From Cercospora beticola (Eukaryota > Ascomycota > Dothideomycetes > Mycosphaerellales > Mycosphaerellaceae): DNA of 64,000 bases. This document shows positions 22,101-34,400 of this stretch, piece after piece (positions within the stretch are counted from its first letter, which is position 1; every line of letters begins with the position of its first letter). Location: contig NC_088940.1 of the NCBI RefSeq assembly GCF_033473495.1, positions 2,666,001 through 2,730,000 on the forward strand. The letters are read 5' to 3'. Below the pieces are notes generated by a model, which had not been told where the DNA came from, searched no databases, and was given only the letters and a program-made list of their open reading frames with translations. A program made the position numbers and the translations under genes.

Positions 22101-25100
22101 TAAGAACTAGATATATAAATCTAGGTCTAGTATAGGCGTACCTATCTTCGGTATTCTAAAGCCTAATAGGAAGATACGAATCGTCGTTAACTATAGAAAG
22201 CTTAACGATATTATAATTAAGAACCGATATCTACTACCTAATATTAAGGAATTATAAGATAGACTTACTAAATTAGACTAGTATACGAAAATCGATCTAC
22301 GAGACGCATTCGATACTATCTATATAGTAGAAGGCGAAGAATAGAAGATAGCGTTTCGAATATACTACGGATTATACGAATTTATAGTTATACTAATAGG
22401 ATTAACTAACGCGCTAGCCTCCTACTAGAAGATAGTAAACGATATTCTTAGAGACCTACTCGATATATACGTTATCGTATATATAGATAATATTCTCGTC
22501 TATACTAAAGGATCTCTTAAGAAATATAAATAATAAGTATAAGGCGTATTCGAAAGACTCTCCTAAGTAGGATTCTAGACCGTACTCGAAAAATACGAAT
22601 TCTATAAGAAGGAAGTTAAGTTCCTTAGCTTTATTATTAATATAAAAGGAATCGTAATCGACTCGGAAAAAATCGAATCTATTAAGATATAGCTAACTCC
22701 GAAAATAGTTAAGAATATATAATTATTCCTTAGACTAGCTAACTATAATTAGAAGTTTATTAGAGATTATTCTAAGATTACTATACTACTATCGGACCTT
22801 ACGAAGAAGGACCTTAAATAGAAATAGGAATAGTAATATTAAAAAGTATTCGATAAGCTAGTATAGATATACTACGAAGTACTAGTACTAATAATATTTA
22901 ATATAAAGAAGCTAGTCTTTATCGAGACTAACGTATCGGATCTAGCTATAGGAGTATACCTTACGTAGATATATAATAGGAAAAGATACCTAGTAGCTTA
23001 CTACTTAAGAAAGATATTACCTATAGAATAAAACTATAATATCTATAATAAAGAATTACTAGCTATCGTTATAGTATTATAATACTAGAACTACTATATA
23101 AAAGGAGTACTAGGACTAACGATTCTTTCTAATTATAAGAATCTAACCTACTTTACTACGACTAAAGTACTAACTTATAGATAGGCCTACTAGTCGGAAC
23201 TACTCGGATAGTATAAGTTCGAAATCTACTATACTCTAGGAAAAGAGAATAGTAGAGTAGACGCCTTAAGTCGAAGAGTCGACTATATAGAAGGAAAAGA
23301 ACCTATATAATAACGCGTTCTTAAGGCTAATCCGGACGGAAGCCTTAGTACTAATACTTAAGAGTTTAATAATATAGTACGAATCCTTAACGATACTAAG
23401 AAGTAGTTTCTAATACTATAAGGCAAATACTAGGTACTAAAGAACCGAGAAGAAGAATATATATAATAATATTATAACGATCTCTCGAGAGGATACTTAG
23501 GAGTAACTAAGACTATAGAACTTATCTAGAGAAGTTTTAGCTTTCTATAAATATAATAAAAGGTACTTAAGTATATTAAGCGCTACGAGTATTACTAAAG
23601 AAATAAAGCCGAATAATATACTAAGTACGGATATATATAGTTTAGGACTCTACTATAATAACCTTAGAACGAAGTTACTATAGACTTTATTACGAAACTC
23701 CTACTCTTAAAAGATAGAATTAACGATACTATATTCGATATAATTATAGTTATAGTCGATAGACTTACTAAATATATATACTTTATACTTATAAGCGAAA
23801 GATATATAGCAGAGCAACTCGGATACCTCGTAATAGATAGGCTAGTATAATACTACGGATTCCTAAAAATCTTTATTACTAATAGAGATAAGTTATTTAC
23901 GTTAAACTACTAGAAAATACTAGTCGGAATAATTAGAATTAAGTATAAGCTATCTATAGCCTATTACCTAGAAATAGACGGCTAGATAGAGAGAACGAAT
24001 TAAATACTAGAGTAATATCTCCGATACTACGTTAATTACGTATAAGATAACTAGGTTATACTACTCCCTATAGTATAAATAGTACTTAATAACTATAAGT
24101 TAGAGACTACGTAGGCTATACTATTCTTCGCGAATTATAGACGAAATCCGAACCTATTTAGAGACCTATATAGTTATCTCTAAGCTAAGAGAGTAATAGT
24201 TGCGATATAAGATATAAAAAATATCTATAAGTAACTCGAAAATCGTATTTAAGACTTATAAAAAACAATTACTAAATCTAGATAAGATAAAAGAAAAATA
24301 GTACCTTAGCTTAAGAAGAGAAATAAGGTCTATCTTCTTACTAAAAATTTAAAGACGAGAAAAAAGACTAAGAAATTAGATTATATTAAGATCGGACTAT
24401 TTTTAATCGACGAAGTTAGAGGACTAGTTAATTACCGACTAAGACTACTAAAAGACGTAAAGATCTACTTAGTATTCTACGTATTACTATTAGAACCTAC
24501 TAACGCCGAAACTCTATACTAAGAAATATTCTACTTCTAATCTAAAAAGGAAGACGAGTTCGAAATCGAAAAAATTCTAGACTATAAGAATTAGAAATAC
24601 CTTATTAAATAGAAAGGATATCCGGAATCGGATAATACCTAGGAACTAAGAACGAACCTTACGAATTGCTAGCCGCTCCTTATACGGTTCTATTAATAGG
24701 CTCTACTACGACGCTATCGAGAAAACTCTAAAAGATAGAGTCTATAGAACTATCTATAGCGCTCTAAGTTAGAGAACTAAGCGCGAGGCTAGACGAGTCT
24801 CCGAGAGTAAGAAGAACGCCCGCCTACTCTATAGTATACTTCTCTTCCTCTATCTTCTCGAGCTCTTACTCTTTAAGAGTACGACTAGCCTCTATCTTCT
24901 AATCTAAGATATCTAGCTACTACTATAGACGTATTTCTTTCGTATACGCTTTTATAAGCGTATCTTTCGCCTAGTCTAACTCCGATAGTAACTTCTTATA
25001 TTACTTCCCTAAACGCTCCTACTTAGAATCTATTATCTACGTATCGTATCTCTTCGTATTACTAGTATAATAGTAGGAATACTTCCTCGACGAAATATAA

Positions 25101-25330
25101 ATCCGATATACTAGGTTATTCTCCTAATAATAAGAATAAGGCTTTATAGCGTATTCCTCGAACTAGTAGATTCGAATAGTATAGTATTTGCGTTTTTTCG
25201 TAGACGGCGCGTTAGAAGAGTTAATACTATAAGAGAAAGAAAGAGATATCTTTACTACTAAGTATAACGAAAGAGTCCTAAGGCTAATAAGTACGAAAGC
25301 TTAGGACGAGCTAAGCTAAGAAGAGGATAG
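19138..25330 (+). pseudogene. Gypsy gag-pol remnants with chromodomain
   Basis: Internal region of the Gypsy element. The conceptual frame is recognisable across protease, RT, RNase H, integrase and chromodomain but is cut by many TAG/TAA codons. The chromodomain still shows Tyr-Leu-Ile-Lys-(Trp)-Lys-Gly-Tyr-Pro-Glu-Ser-Asp-Asn-Thr-(Trp)-Glu, the two tryptophans now TAG. CpG dinucleotides remain common here whereas CpA and TpG are scarce. Confidence 0.88.
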
Positions 25331-25736
25331 TATTACGGTTCTAACTATTATAATACTTCCTATCTAATTATTCCTAGAGACGTATAGCTATACCTAGTTA
25401 CGAGATAAAAGAGATCTCTCTAACCTCGAGAGACTTCTCTATATATAAAGGAACGGATCTCTCGCTCTCTCGATAGAGTAATAGACTAGGTCTCTAGTAT
25501 ATACGATAGACCTAAGGAAATAGAGGATTCTCCTTTATATTTAGTAGCGATAAGTATTACCTCTCTAGATAGTTATTATATATAACTTACTATTCTATCT
25601 TACTAATTAGAATTAAGTAACTCTTCCTACTTCGTTACCTTCCTCTAGACTACTTAATAAGCTTAAACTCCGATCGAGCTTAAGCTTCTATTTAGTAAGA
25701 TCTTAGGTTATTAGCCTAGCGCTAATAAACCTAATA
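25331..25736 (+). repeat. 3' LTR of Gypsy element
   Basis: 406 bp partner of 18732-19137, followed by the target duplication GCTAG at 25737-25741, after which LINE copy B resumes. Confidence 0.93.
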
Positions 25737-25767
25737 GCTAGGTCCTAGGTATATAAATAGAGAGGAG

Positions 25768-25997
25768 TATCGAATTATATTCTCGTAGGCACTCGTCGGA
25801 TAGGTATAATATAGTAGAAGTAGAGATAATAAGTAGGAACTAACCGAGTTAATTATATTAGTTAGTTATAGGTTATATCTTACTCCTAAGATAGGTATTA
25901 GCTAGGTTATATAACCTAGTATTATATAACCTATATTACCTAATCCTAATTCCTAAAGTATCTCTTAGAATATCTAACTAGACTATACTTTCTAATA
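25768..25997 (-). repeat. 3' LTR of Copia-I
   Basis: 230 bp; near-identical partner at 36730-36959. Ends TA...TA (RIP form of TG...CA). Target duplication AGGAG precedes it. Confidence 0.92.
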
Positions 25998-26461
25998 CTC
26001 CTACTTAGGCTAGATAGTCTTCTATCTATATTCCTATATTTAAATCTATCCCTAAATTATAATAAGTTATTAGGTGCTATAGTTATATAGTTAGAGCTAT
26101 ATACCTAATCTATCTTAGTTTAACTCCTTAGCCTAGTATCGTAGATACTATAGTAACGTTAATACTAGAGTATATACCTTTTATTTCTCCTCTAGGCTTT
26201 TCCCTTTTAGACTATATATAGATTCCTAGATCCTAATTACTTATTATATATAGTAAGCTACTTCTCTTATAGTATAACTCCTAGGCTTAATATTATCTAA
26301 TTAAGGATATTATATATCTCTTAATTAAGTATTCTCTTTTATTAATTCTAGGTCTAGAGTTTAATCTATAGTTAGAGCTAGAATCTTTTACTCTTTTCTA
26401 TATAAGCTAGAGGAATAGCTATAAAACATAAACGCGCTCTAGTAGGCGACGACGACGACGA

Positions 26462-26483
26462 TAGGAGGCCTCGAGGCCTCCTA
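26462..26483. repeat. 22-bp perfect palindrome in LINE leader (copy A)
   Basis: TAGGAGGCCTC followed directly by its reverse complement GAGGCCTCCTA, no spacer. The same palindrome is at 41033-41054 in LINE copy B. Confidence 0.95.
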
Positions 26484-28199
26484 ATACGTAATAATACCTT
26501 CCGACCGATACCGCGACGCCGCGAGTAGAGGAGGGAGCCTAGAAGGAGGAGGTTACGACTCTAACTCCTAGGCGGCCTAAATTAGCCCGCAACTACCTCT
26601 TTCTAGCTAATAAGGCTAGAAAACAACTACTAATACTAGTACTCTAAAATAAACAATCTAAAAGAACCTAAAAATACTTATAGAATAGATCTAGAGTTAC
26701 CTCGATATCTAGATAACTCTTTCTCTCTCCCTAACTCTCCTTCTCCTCTAATAGGCCTAATAGGCCCTCCTCTACCTCGCCCTCTACTAGGAAGAGTCCT
26801 AGACTCTCTAGGCTATCTAGAAAACTCTCTAGAGCCGCCTAATACCTACTACTACTACCTCTAAAATATAGGCCTAGATAGCCTAATTTAGATATATAAT
26901 ACTAAGGCTCTAGCCTTAGGTATCTATAACTATCTTAGTAAGGATAGGAAACTAAGAAGAAAGGGAGATAGTAAAGAAGATAAGCTATAAAGAGCTTAGA
27001 AGGAAACTAGGAGTATAGTAGTTTAAAGCTATATAAAAGCTCCTAAGTAGAGACCTTAAAGTTATCCTCTATAGAGAAGAAGAGAAAAGTAGGCTAGAGA
27101 AGGACTAATCCTAGCTTAAGGCTATATACCTAGAGGCCTAGGTAGAGATACTAAGTACCTAGGTAATTATATATAGTATTAAGATATCCTAGAAGCTAGA
27201 AGATATAAATAGCTAGGTCTAGCTCGACTAAGATAACCTTACCTAGTTCCTAGAAGAGCTTAAAATTAGGAAGGCCTTTTAGCTTAAGAACTAGAGAGTA
27301 AGGGAAGAGACTAACTTCTTATTAGTAGTAATAGTAGTATAGGATAGATAGACTATAAGGGAAATATATAGAAGAGGTATTATAATTAGGTTAATATAGT
27401 ATATAGTCGAACTATACTACCTATAGTAGAGGATTATATAATGCCTTAAGTATAATAGCTTTAGGTATATTACTACCTACTATAAGGCTATAGAACAAAT
27501 ATATAGAAACTATATAGAGAAGTATAGGATAGATAGCTATAAGGAGAAGAAAATTAAATACTATAACTATAAGAGAGACTATAAAGTATACTCTCTCTAA
27601 TATAGCTATAAAGCTACTATAAAGGCTAAAGCAAGAGTATTCTTAGAGTAGTTTAAAAAGTAATAGGAGGTAGCCTTAGGCCTAATATAAGGAGATAGTA
27701 CTATAGAACCTCTAATCCTTAAGAGGAAAGCTCTACTAGCTAAGCCTCTATAGAGGGATATTAGATATAAAGGTAGGCCCCTAGGCACTATAGTAGTAGT
27801 AATAGCTAGTAGGAGGCAAGTAAGCAAGCTCTACTTCCCGCCTATATAGGAGAATAAGGATACCTAAGGAGTTATAAGCACCCCTTAGGAAGATATAGAT
27901 ATTAACCTAATTAAGCTCCTCTCCTAAGAATCCTAAGAATCCTATAAGTAGCTAAACCCTAATAATCTACTAATATAATATTAATAGGTTAAATATTACT
28001 TAAACCCTACTACTAGATAGCTAAGCTATAGAGGAGGCTATAGTAATAGTACTATAAGAACTATAGCTTAATACTATAAATAGTAGGACTAAGGCTAAGA
28101 AAGGATACTCTATAATCCTCCTACTCTAGTAGAACCTAAGAGTAGCAATACTTATATTAGACAAAGTTAGAACTAATAGCTAGAAACTACTTTTCTATA

Positions 28200-31100
28200 A
28201 TATAAGTAACTTAGTAACTATCTAAGTCTAGATACCTATAGGAACTATTTCTATCTATAACTACTATAACTTCTTAGAGCTAATAAGCTATAGATAAGAA
28301 GGGACTATCTCTATATTCTAAGAAGTACTATTATAAACTCTAGAGGATATAAAAGTAAGCTATATAGTAGTAGGAGACTTTAACCTCTACTACCTAAAAT
28401 AGAGAGGAAATATAACCTAAACCTAATATACTATAGTAGATAAGCTTATTAAAACAATTATAGAGGCCTAACTATAGCTAGCTCTAGAGCTAGAGATAAT
28501 TATATAAGAAAGATATATAGCTAGCTACTAAATACTAGACCTAGTCTTTATTAGCCTCTCCCTCTAAAACCTAATCTAAGAATATAAAGCCCTCCTAGAA
28601 GAGATATATAGCTCTAACTATATCCCTTTTAGAATAACCTTCTATATTAACTTCTAAGAGCTAAGAGAAAGAAGCTAGAGAAAGTAGTAGAAAGCTATTA
28701 ACTAGGACAGAATCTATAACCTCCTAGCCTAAGATACTAACTAACTTAACTAACTCCTACTTAATACGAAGGAATATCTAGATATACTAGCCTATAGAAT
28801 ATAATTCTCTATCTAGAGGATTATAGAGGAGATAGTTCTAATAGCTAGACTATTAAGCTATATAAAAATAGTATAGACCTAGGAATATAAGGAGGCTATA
28901 AAGCTAGTAAAAAGGAGGAGAAGAGAATAGAGGAACTCTAAGATAGAATAGAGCTATAAGCTATACCTAGAGGCATTATATATAAGAAGTAAGGTTATAA
29001 GGAGAGAGTAGAACCTAGCTTAGAGAAGACTAATAAAAGAAGTTATAGAGGACTCTAAGAAAATCTAGAAAATAGCTAAATAGGCTAGAGAGGAAGCTAA
29101 CTAAGAGTACTAACTACTATACTTCCTAAGCCTAGAAGATATAGAGTATAATAGAGATACTAATAAGAGGAAAGCTATAATCCTAGTACGATACTTCTTC
29201 CTAGACCTAAGGGAGGTAGACTTAAGCGATATCTAATATACCTAACTACTACTCTAATTCTAGATAGAGGTTAAGGTTTAACTAAAGGAGGTAGAAGGAG
29301 TCCTTAGGAAACTACCTAGTAATAAGGCCCTAGGACCTAACTAAATACTAAACCTCTTACTTAAAGAGTATAGGGAATAACTTTCCCTAATCCTAGCTAA
29401 ACTCTTTACTATATACCTAAGGATAGTATACTACTCTAAAGCCTTTAAGCACTCTATAATAGTAGTACTTAGGAAACTATAGAAGCTAGACTACTTAAAG
29501 CTAGGAGTATATAGACCTATTACTCTACTTAATATAATAGTAAAAGCCCTAGAAGCTATAGTTACTAAAAGGATATCTAAGAAGACTAAAGAAAGGAAGC
29601 TCCTTCTAGAAGAATAAATAGATACTAGGCCTAGTAGGTCTACTACCTTAGTATTAGACCTTATTACTAAGTAAGTAAAAACTATCTAGAAAACTAAGCT
29701 AGGAGCTATAGTATCTATACTCTACCTTAATATCTTAGAGGTATTTAATAAAGTCTCCTACTAGAGGCTACTTTATAATATTAGAATAAAAGGCTTCCTA
29801 GACTATACTATTAGCTTTATCTAATTATTCCTCTAAGATAGGACTACCTGCCTAAAGCTTAGAGAATTTATAGACTAACTAAGGCTCTAAAATATAGGAA
29901 TTCCCTAAGGCTCTATCCTATCTCTAATTCTCTTCCTCTTCTTTACCTCTACTCTACTCCTAATACTATATAAAGAGACTACTTTAGTAATAGGGTTTAT
30001 AGATAACTCTAATATCCTTATATATAGTATATTAATAGAGAATAACTATAGGTAACTTAAGAAAGCCTACTAGAAATATAAAGAATAGGTAAGGAGATAT
30101 AGAGTAGAATTTATACTATAGAAATACTAGCTAATCTACTTTACTAGAAGTAGGAAGTATAACCTTAAAGCTATAGTCTAAATCTAGGGATTTAATAGAG
30201 AACTACTACTATTACTTAGACTCCTTAGAGTTTAGGTAGATACTAAACTTAAATAGGGCCTATATATTAAATAAGTAGTAGAAAAGAGAGCCTACTAAAT
30301 ATAATTACTTTAGAGACTATATAAGTCTATATAGAGAGTATTCTTCTAAAAAGTAAGGTACCTCTATATAGTAGTAGTAAGACTAGCTATTACCTTTAGC
30401 TACTAAGTCTAGTCTAACCTAGAGGGTATATAAAGCTACTATAGGACCCTTACTAAACCTATTAAGAAGATCTAGAGGGAGGCTCTAAGGAACATTATAG
30501 GAGTATATAAATTAGTTATAACCGCTATCCTAGAGAGAGAAGCAAATATCGCTCCTCTCTATTTATATACCTAGGACCTAGCTAGGTAAGTATCTAAAAA
30601 GTAAGATACCTAACCTATATACTAGTATATTAAAGATAGGTATAGGGAGATTAAAAGGTAAGTATAAGTAGGAAAGAGAACTAGGTAACCTATACTACTA
30701 ACCTAAACTAGATAGGAGGAAATCCTCTAGATAGTATAAGGCTAAGAAATAACGATATAGGTATATCTAGGCTATAAGGTATAGTAGGCTAAATACTAGT
30801 AGGATAGAAGGTAGAAAAGGAATAAGGAAGAGAGAAAGGCAAGAGTAGGAGGGGAATAACTACTAGTATAGAAAACTACTACCTCCTCTACTATCGGACT
30901 AACTCTATATAAAGGACTTACTAGACTAGAGAGCATAATAGTTATACTCTTAAGGACAAAGTATATTAGGATAAGGTAATACCTTACTAAAAGGAGAGTC
31001 CTAGGATTTATACTAGACTACGACTATAGGTAGGGATATAAGATACTAAAATATATATATATATTCTGCCTAAAACAGAACGAGAGAAGATACCTACTAT

Positions 31101-31200
31101 TTTAGGTAGAGGGATCTATAAACTAGAAGGATCTAGCTAATATAAAGAGAAAGTTATATATAATAGTAAAGTAGCTTATCTAAGAAGGGGTCCTAAACTA
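28200..31200 (+). pseudogene. LINE copy A ORF2 (endonuclease-reverse transcriptase) remnant
   Basis: Conceptual translation recovers endonuclease and RT blocks of the Tad1/I group, including a degenerate form of the block normally read as Leu-Asp-Ile-Ser-Gly-Ala-Phe-Asp near 29730. Stops occur throughout. The boundaries are approximate. Confidence 0.75.
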
Positions 31201-31473
31201 ATTCTTACTTATAAGAGAAGAGGTATAGGAGGATAAGAGGAGAGAGAAGGAGAAGGATAGAGCCTAGTAAGAGGAGGACTTACTAGATACCTAGTATTAT
31301 CCGAAGGAGAATAGAAGCGAAGGAAGCGGCTATATAGGCTATAAATAAAGGGATATACGAGAGTTTTTCGAAGGTTTTTCCCTCGACCGATATCTATAGA
31401 GCGTACTACTTACTCTAGTTAAAAGAGGTAGACCGGCGTATAAGAACTATCTATCTATCTATATAAGCTAGAG

Positions 31474-34400
31474 TTGTCTTATAAACTCCTAAAACTATAG
31501 CCTATTCTTTAGTTTAGTTAGGCTATTAGCAACTATCTCTTTTATTAGAATATATTCTACTATAACCTTCCTCTACTACTAGAGATATCTAATATAGTTA
31601 TATATAATATTAATATATTTAGATCTCTTATAAGTATATATATCCTTAATAAGAGTTAAAGCTGCCTAATTATCTCCTATAATTTGTACTAGCCTTAGTT
31701 CTCTTACTATATTAGGATATACTTTTATAGTTAGTTAGAATAGGTATTCTCCTACTAACTCTATATAGTCTATCTCTCTTAAGAGTACTACTAGGAACTA
31801 AGATTGCTTTATATATATATTTATAGCTATATACTTAGCTTCTATTATTAATATTATAATAGACTTTTGCTTCCTACTTATCTAAGAAACTAGAGCTCTA
31901 TAAAGAAAGAAGATACTCCTAAGGATTAAGACTCTATCTACTTTATCTATTATATAGTTAGAGTCTAAATATCCTATTAGGCTTCCTCTATTTCTTCTAA
32001 ATATTAGTTCTAAGTCTTAGGATAACCTTAGGTATCTTACTAGTTTCTTTAGAGCTTATATATACCTCTTAGTTAGATCTAAGATATATAAGCTTAACCT
32101 TCTAAGAGAGAAAGTAATATCTAGTCTTATTATAACTATAGGCTATATCTAGGTACTAGTTTAGCTTTAGTACTCTATCTTATTCCCTCTCTTATTATAT
32201 AAGCCTATTAGTTTTAGGCTATTATAACTATCTATTAGTAAGAGAGTTAGGTTAGCTATCTCCTTAGTTATTCCTAGCTTTATAAGGTTCTTCTAAATAA
32301 AGTATTCTTAATTAAGCTTTAAAGTTCTAGCTTATCTATCTCTTATTAACCTTATTCTAAGGATTTTCTCTAGTCCTCTAAGATCTTTAATCTTAAATAC
32401 CTTACCTAGCTATTCTTTAAACTAAAGTATATCTTCTAGCTTTAGTACTATAATTAGAATATTATCTATATAGGTTAGGATTAGAATATTCCTTTCCTAG
32501 TAGATAAGAAGATATAGGTCTACTTCTAATTATATAAACCTAATCTATTTTAACTTTAAGATATAGAGTTTGTTCTAGTCTCTTACTACTTACTTTAGTC
32601 TATATAAGCTTCTTAGGATTTATAGGACTATATTAGGTAGAATCTTAACTCCTAGTAGTAGAATTATAAAGATTTCTTCTTAAAGTTTGCTTTTAGTAAA
32701 TATATTATTTATATCTACTTAGTAGAGTTCTAGATCCTTCTTATAAACTATAGCTATAAATACTCTTAAGGTATTATATCTAACTATTAGTATAAAGGTC
32801 TCCTAGAAATTAACTCTAAACTTCTAAAAGAAACCTCTTATAACTAGTCTTGCTTTAAACTTCTTAATAGCTCTACTAATTAATCTCTTTATATTAAATA
32901 CTTACTTAGATATAATAAGGTTTGCTCCTTTAGGTAGAATAACCTTTATCTAGGTATTATTACTTCTTAATATAGTTAGTTCCTTTTAGACTATATCCTT
33001 CTATATATATCTCTATTTAGGATCCTAAATTGCCTCTTTATAGAACTTTAGAATAGGTACCTCTTATCTCTATATAGAGACTTAAGAAGTAATTACTATA
33101 AATATAGACTTCTAAATCTCTAATAGAGCTTCCTAAATCTACTTCTATTCTTAGCTTTAGACTTAGCTTAGGAATACTTTATAATACTTAGTACTAGGCT
33201 CCTCCTTCTATTTATATTCTCTCTATCTCTTCTAAAGTACTTATCTTATTACTATACTATAAGCTTTTAGCTCTAGGCCTAGTCCTTTATCTAAGATAGA
33301 TCTCTTTCTCTTTTAGCTATAGGTTTAGTCTTAGTTCCTCTTCTAATCTCTATTTCCTTATAGGTCCTATTATATAATATTTAATTCTCTTACTTTAGAA
33401 TATAGTCTCCTACTAGTACTAGGACTAGCTTATCTATTAACTTCCTAGCTTAGCTTAGGTAGTTTAGTAGTTCTACTTTTCTCCTACTAGAGTTATAGTT
33501 CTCTAGAGTTTTCTTCTTCTAGATCCTCTATTCTCTAGTACTCCTTCTTATCCTTTAGTAGAAGTAGTAACTATATAAAGAGTATTTAGCTAGGACTTAT
33601 AAGTTTAGTTACTATAGCTATAGGTATAGTAGCTATAGAAGATATAACTACTATTAGCTTCTTTAGAGGTCTACTAACTAGGTTTCTAATAGATATACTA
33701 CTTACTTAATTAAGCTTAGGAATATTTAGCTCTATATCTCCTTCTTTCTTATACTTAAACTAAGTAGTAGTATTATAGGCTTTAATAGCTCTTATATTAG
33801 GCTTCTAGAAGAGCTATATTTTAGTAGTATTAGGAATATATCTAATAAATATAGTATCTTTACTTCTATTTATTAGTTTATCTAATTTTATCTCTACTAG
33901 CTAGGACTTAGGATCTATATAGACTACTACTTTATAACTCTAAACTCTAAAGTATAATACTAAGAGTTAAATATCTAAAAAGGCTTCCTTAGGTAATACT
34001 TTAAATCTATTAATTTCTAGGCTATTAGGAAGGGAATTTCTAATAACTATATAGGCTACTAAGGCTTCTAGCTAGAATTTAATAGGTATATAGGTATCTT
34101 CTAGTATTACTCTTATATAGTCTTTAGAGGTTTAGATTAACCTCTTAACTACTCTATTCTAGATAGAGTTATATATTTTAGTTATATAGAAGGAAATTCT
34201 ATATTCCTTCTTCTACTACTTTAGTATAGTAAGAAGCTCTCTTACTCTATTACTCCTTATAATCTAGAGAGGATTTCTCGATTATAGCTTAGCTTTTATT
34301 TTCTAGTCTTTAAGGATACTTAGTATATCTTCTCTAGACTTTATTAGGAAAGTCTATTTCTTTCTTAAGAAGTTATTAATAATCTTAAGCTACTATTTAT

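Larger units (their letters stand above)
18732..25736 (+). mobile_element. Chromovirus-type Gypsy LTR retrotransposon, RIP-mutated
   Basis: 7,005 bp with 406-bp LTRs at 18732-19137 and 25331-25736 and target duplication GCTAG (18727-18731 and 25737-25741), inserted in LINE copy B. Readable in order on the plus strand, all with stops: a gag zinc knuckle (CCHC decayed to Tyr/Ser forms) near 20030-20080; reverse transcriptase from about 22140 with Lys-Pro-Asn-x-Lys-Ile-Arg-Ile-Val-Val-(Asp)-Tyr-Arg-Lys-Leu-Asn and the active site Tyr-Ile-Asp-(Asp)-Ile-Leu near 22470-22500; RNase H near 23020-23075; integrase around 23450-24100; and a C-terminal chromodomain near 24570-24665. The order RT-RNaseH-integrase plus chromodomain places it in the Gypsy chromovirus group. 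Confidence 0.93.
26413..31458 (+). mobile_element. Tad1-like LINE, copy A, full length, RIP-mutated
   Basis: 5,046 bp inserted in Copia-I, with 15-bp target duplication CTATATAAGCTAGAG (26398-26412 and 31459-31473) and a (CTAT)n tail at the 3' end. In order: a GC-richer 5' leader with a GAC repeat and a 22-bp palindrome; a gag-like ORF1 region with a decayed zinc knuckle near 27550; an endonuclease motif Val-Val-Gly-Asp-Phe-Asn-Leu near 28365-28400; reverse transcriptase with the Gly-Ile-Pro-(Gln)-Gly-Ser-Ile-Leu-Ser block at 29896 and Phe-Ile-Asp-(Asp) near 30000; and the C-terminal region near 30900-31150 typical of Tad1-clade elements. All frames contain stops, many from CAG/TGG to TAG. 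The exact 5' end is uncertain by about 15 bp. Confidence 0.88.

Noticed and set aside
27606..27827. 73-residue open frame on the minus strand, the only one of this size inside the island
   Set aside because: It is antisense to the gag region of LINE copy A, has no domain, and arises because RIP created stops mostly in other frames.
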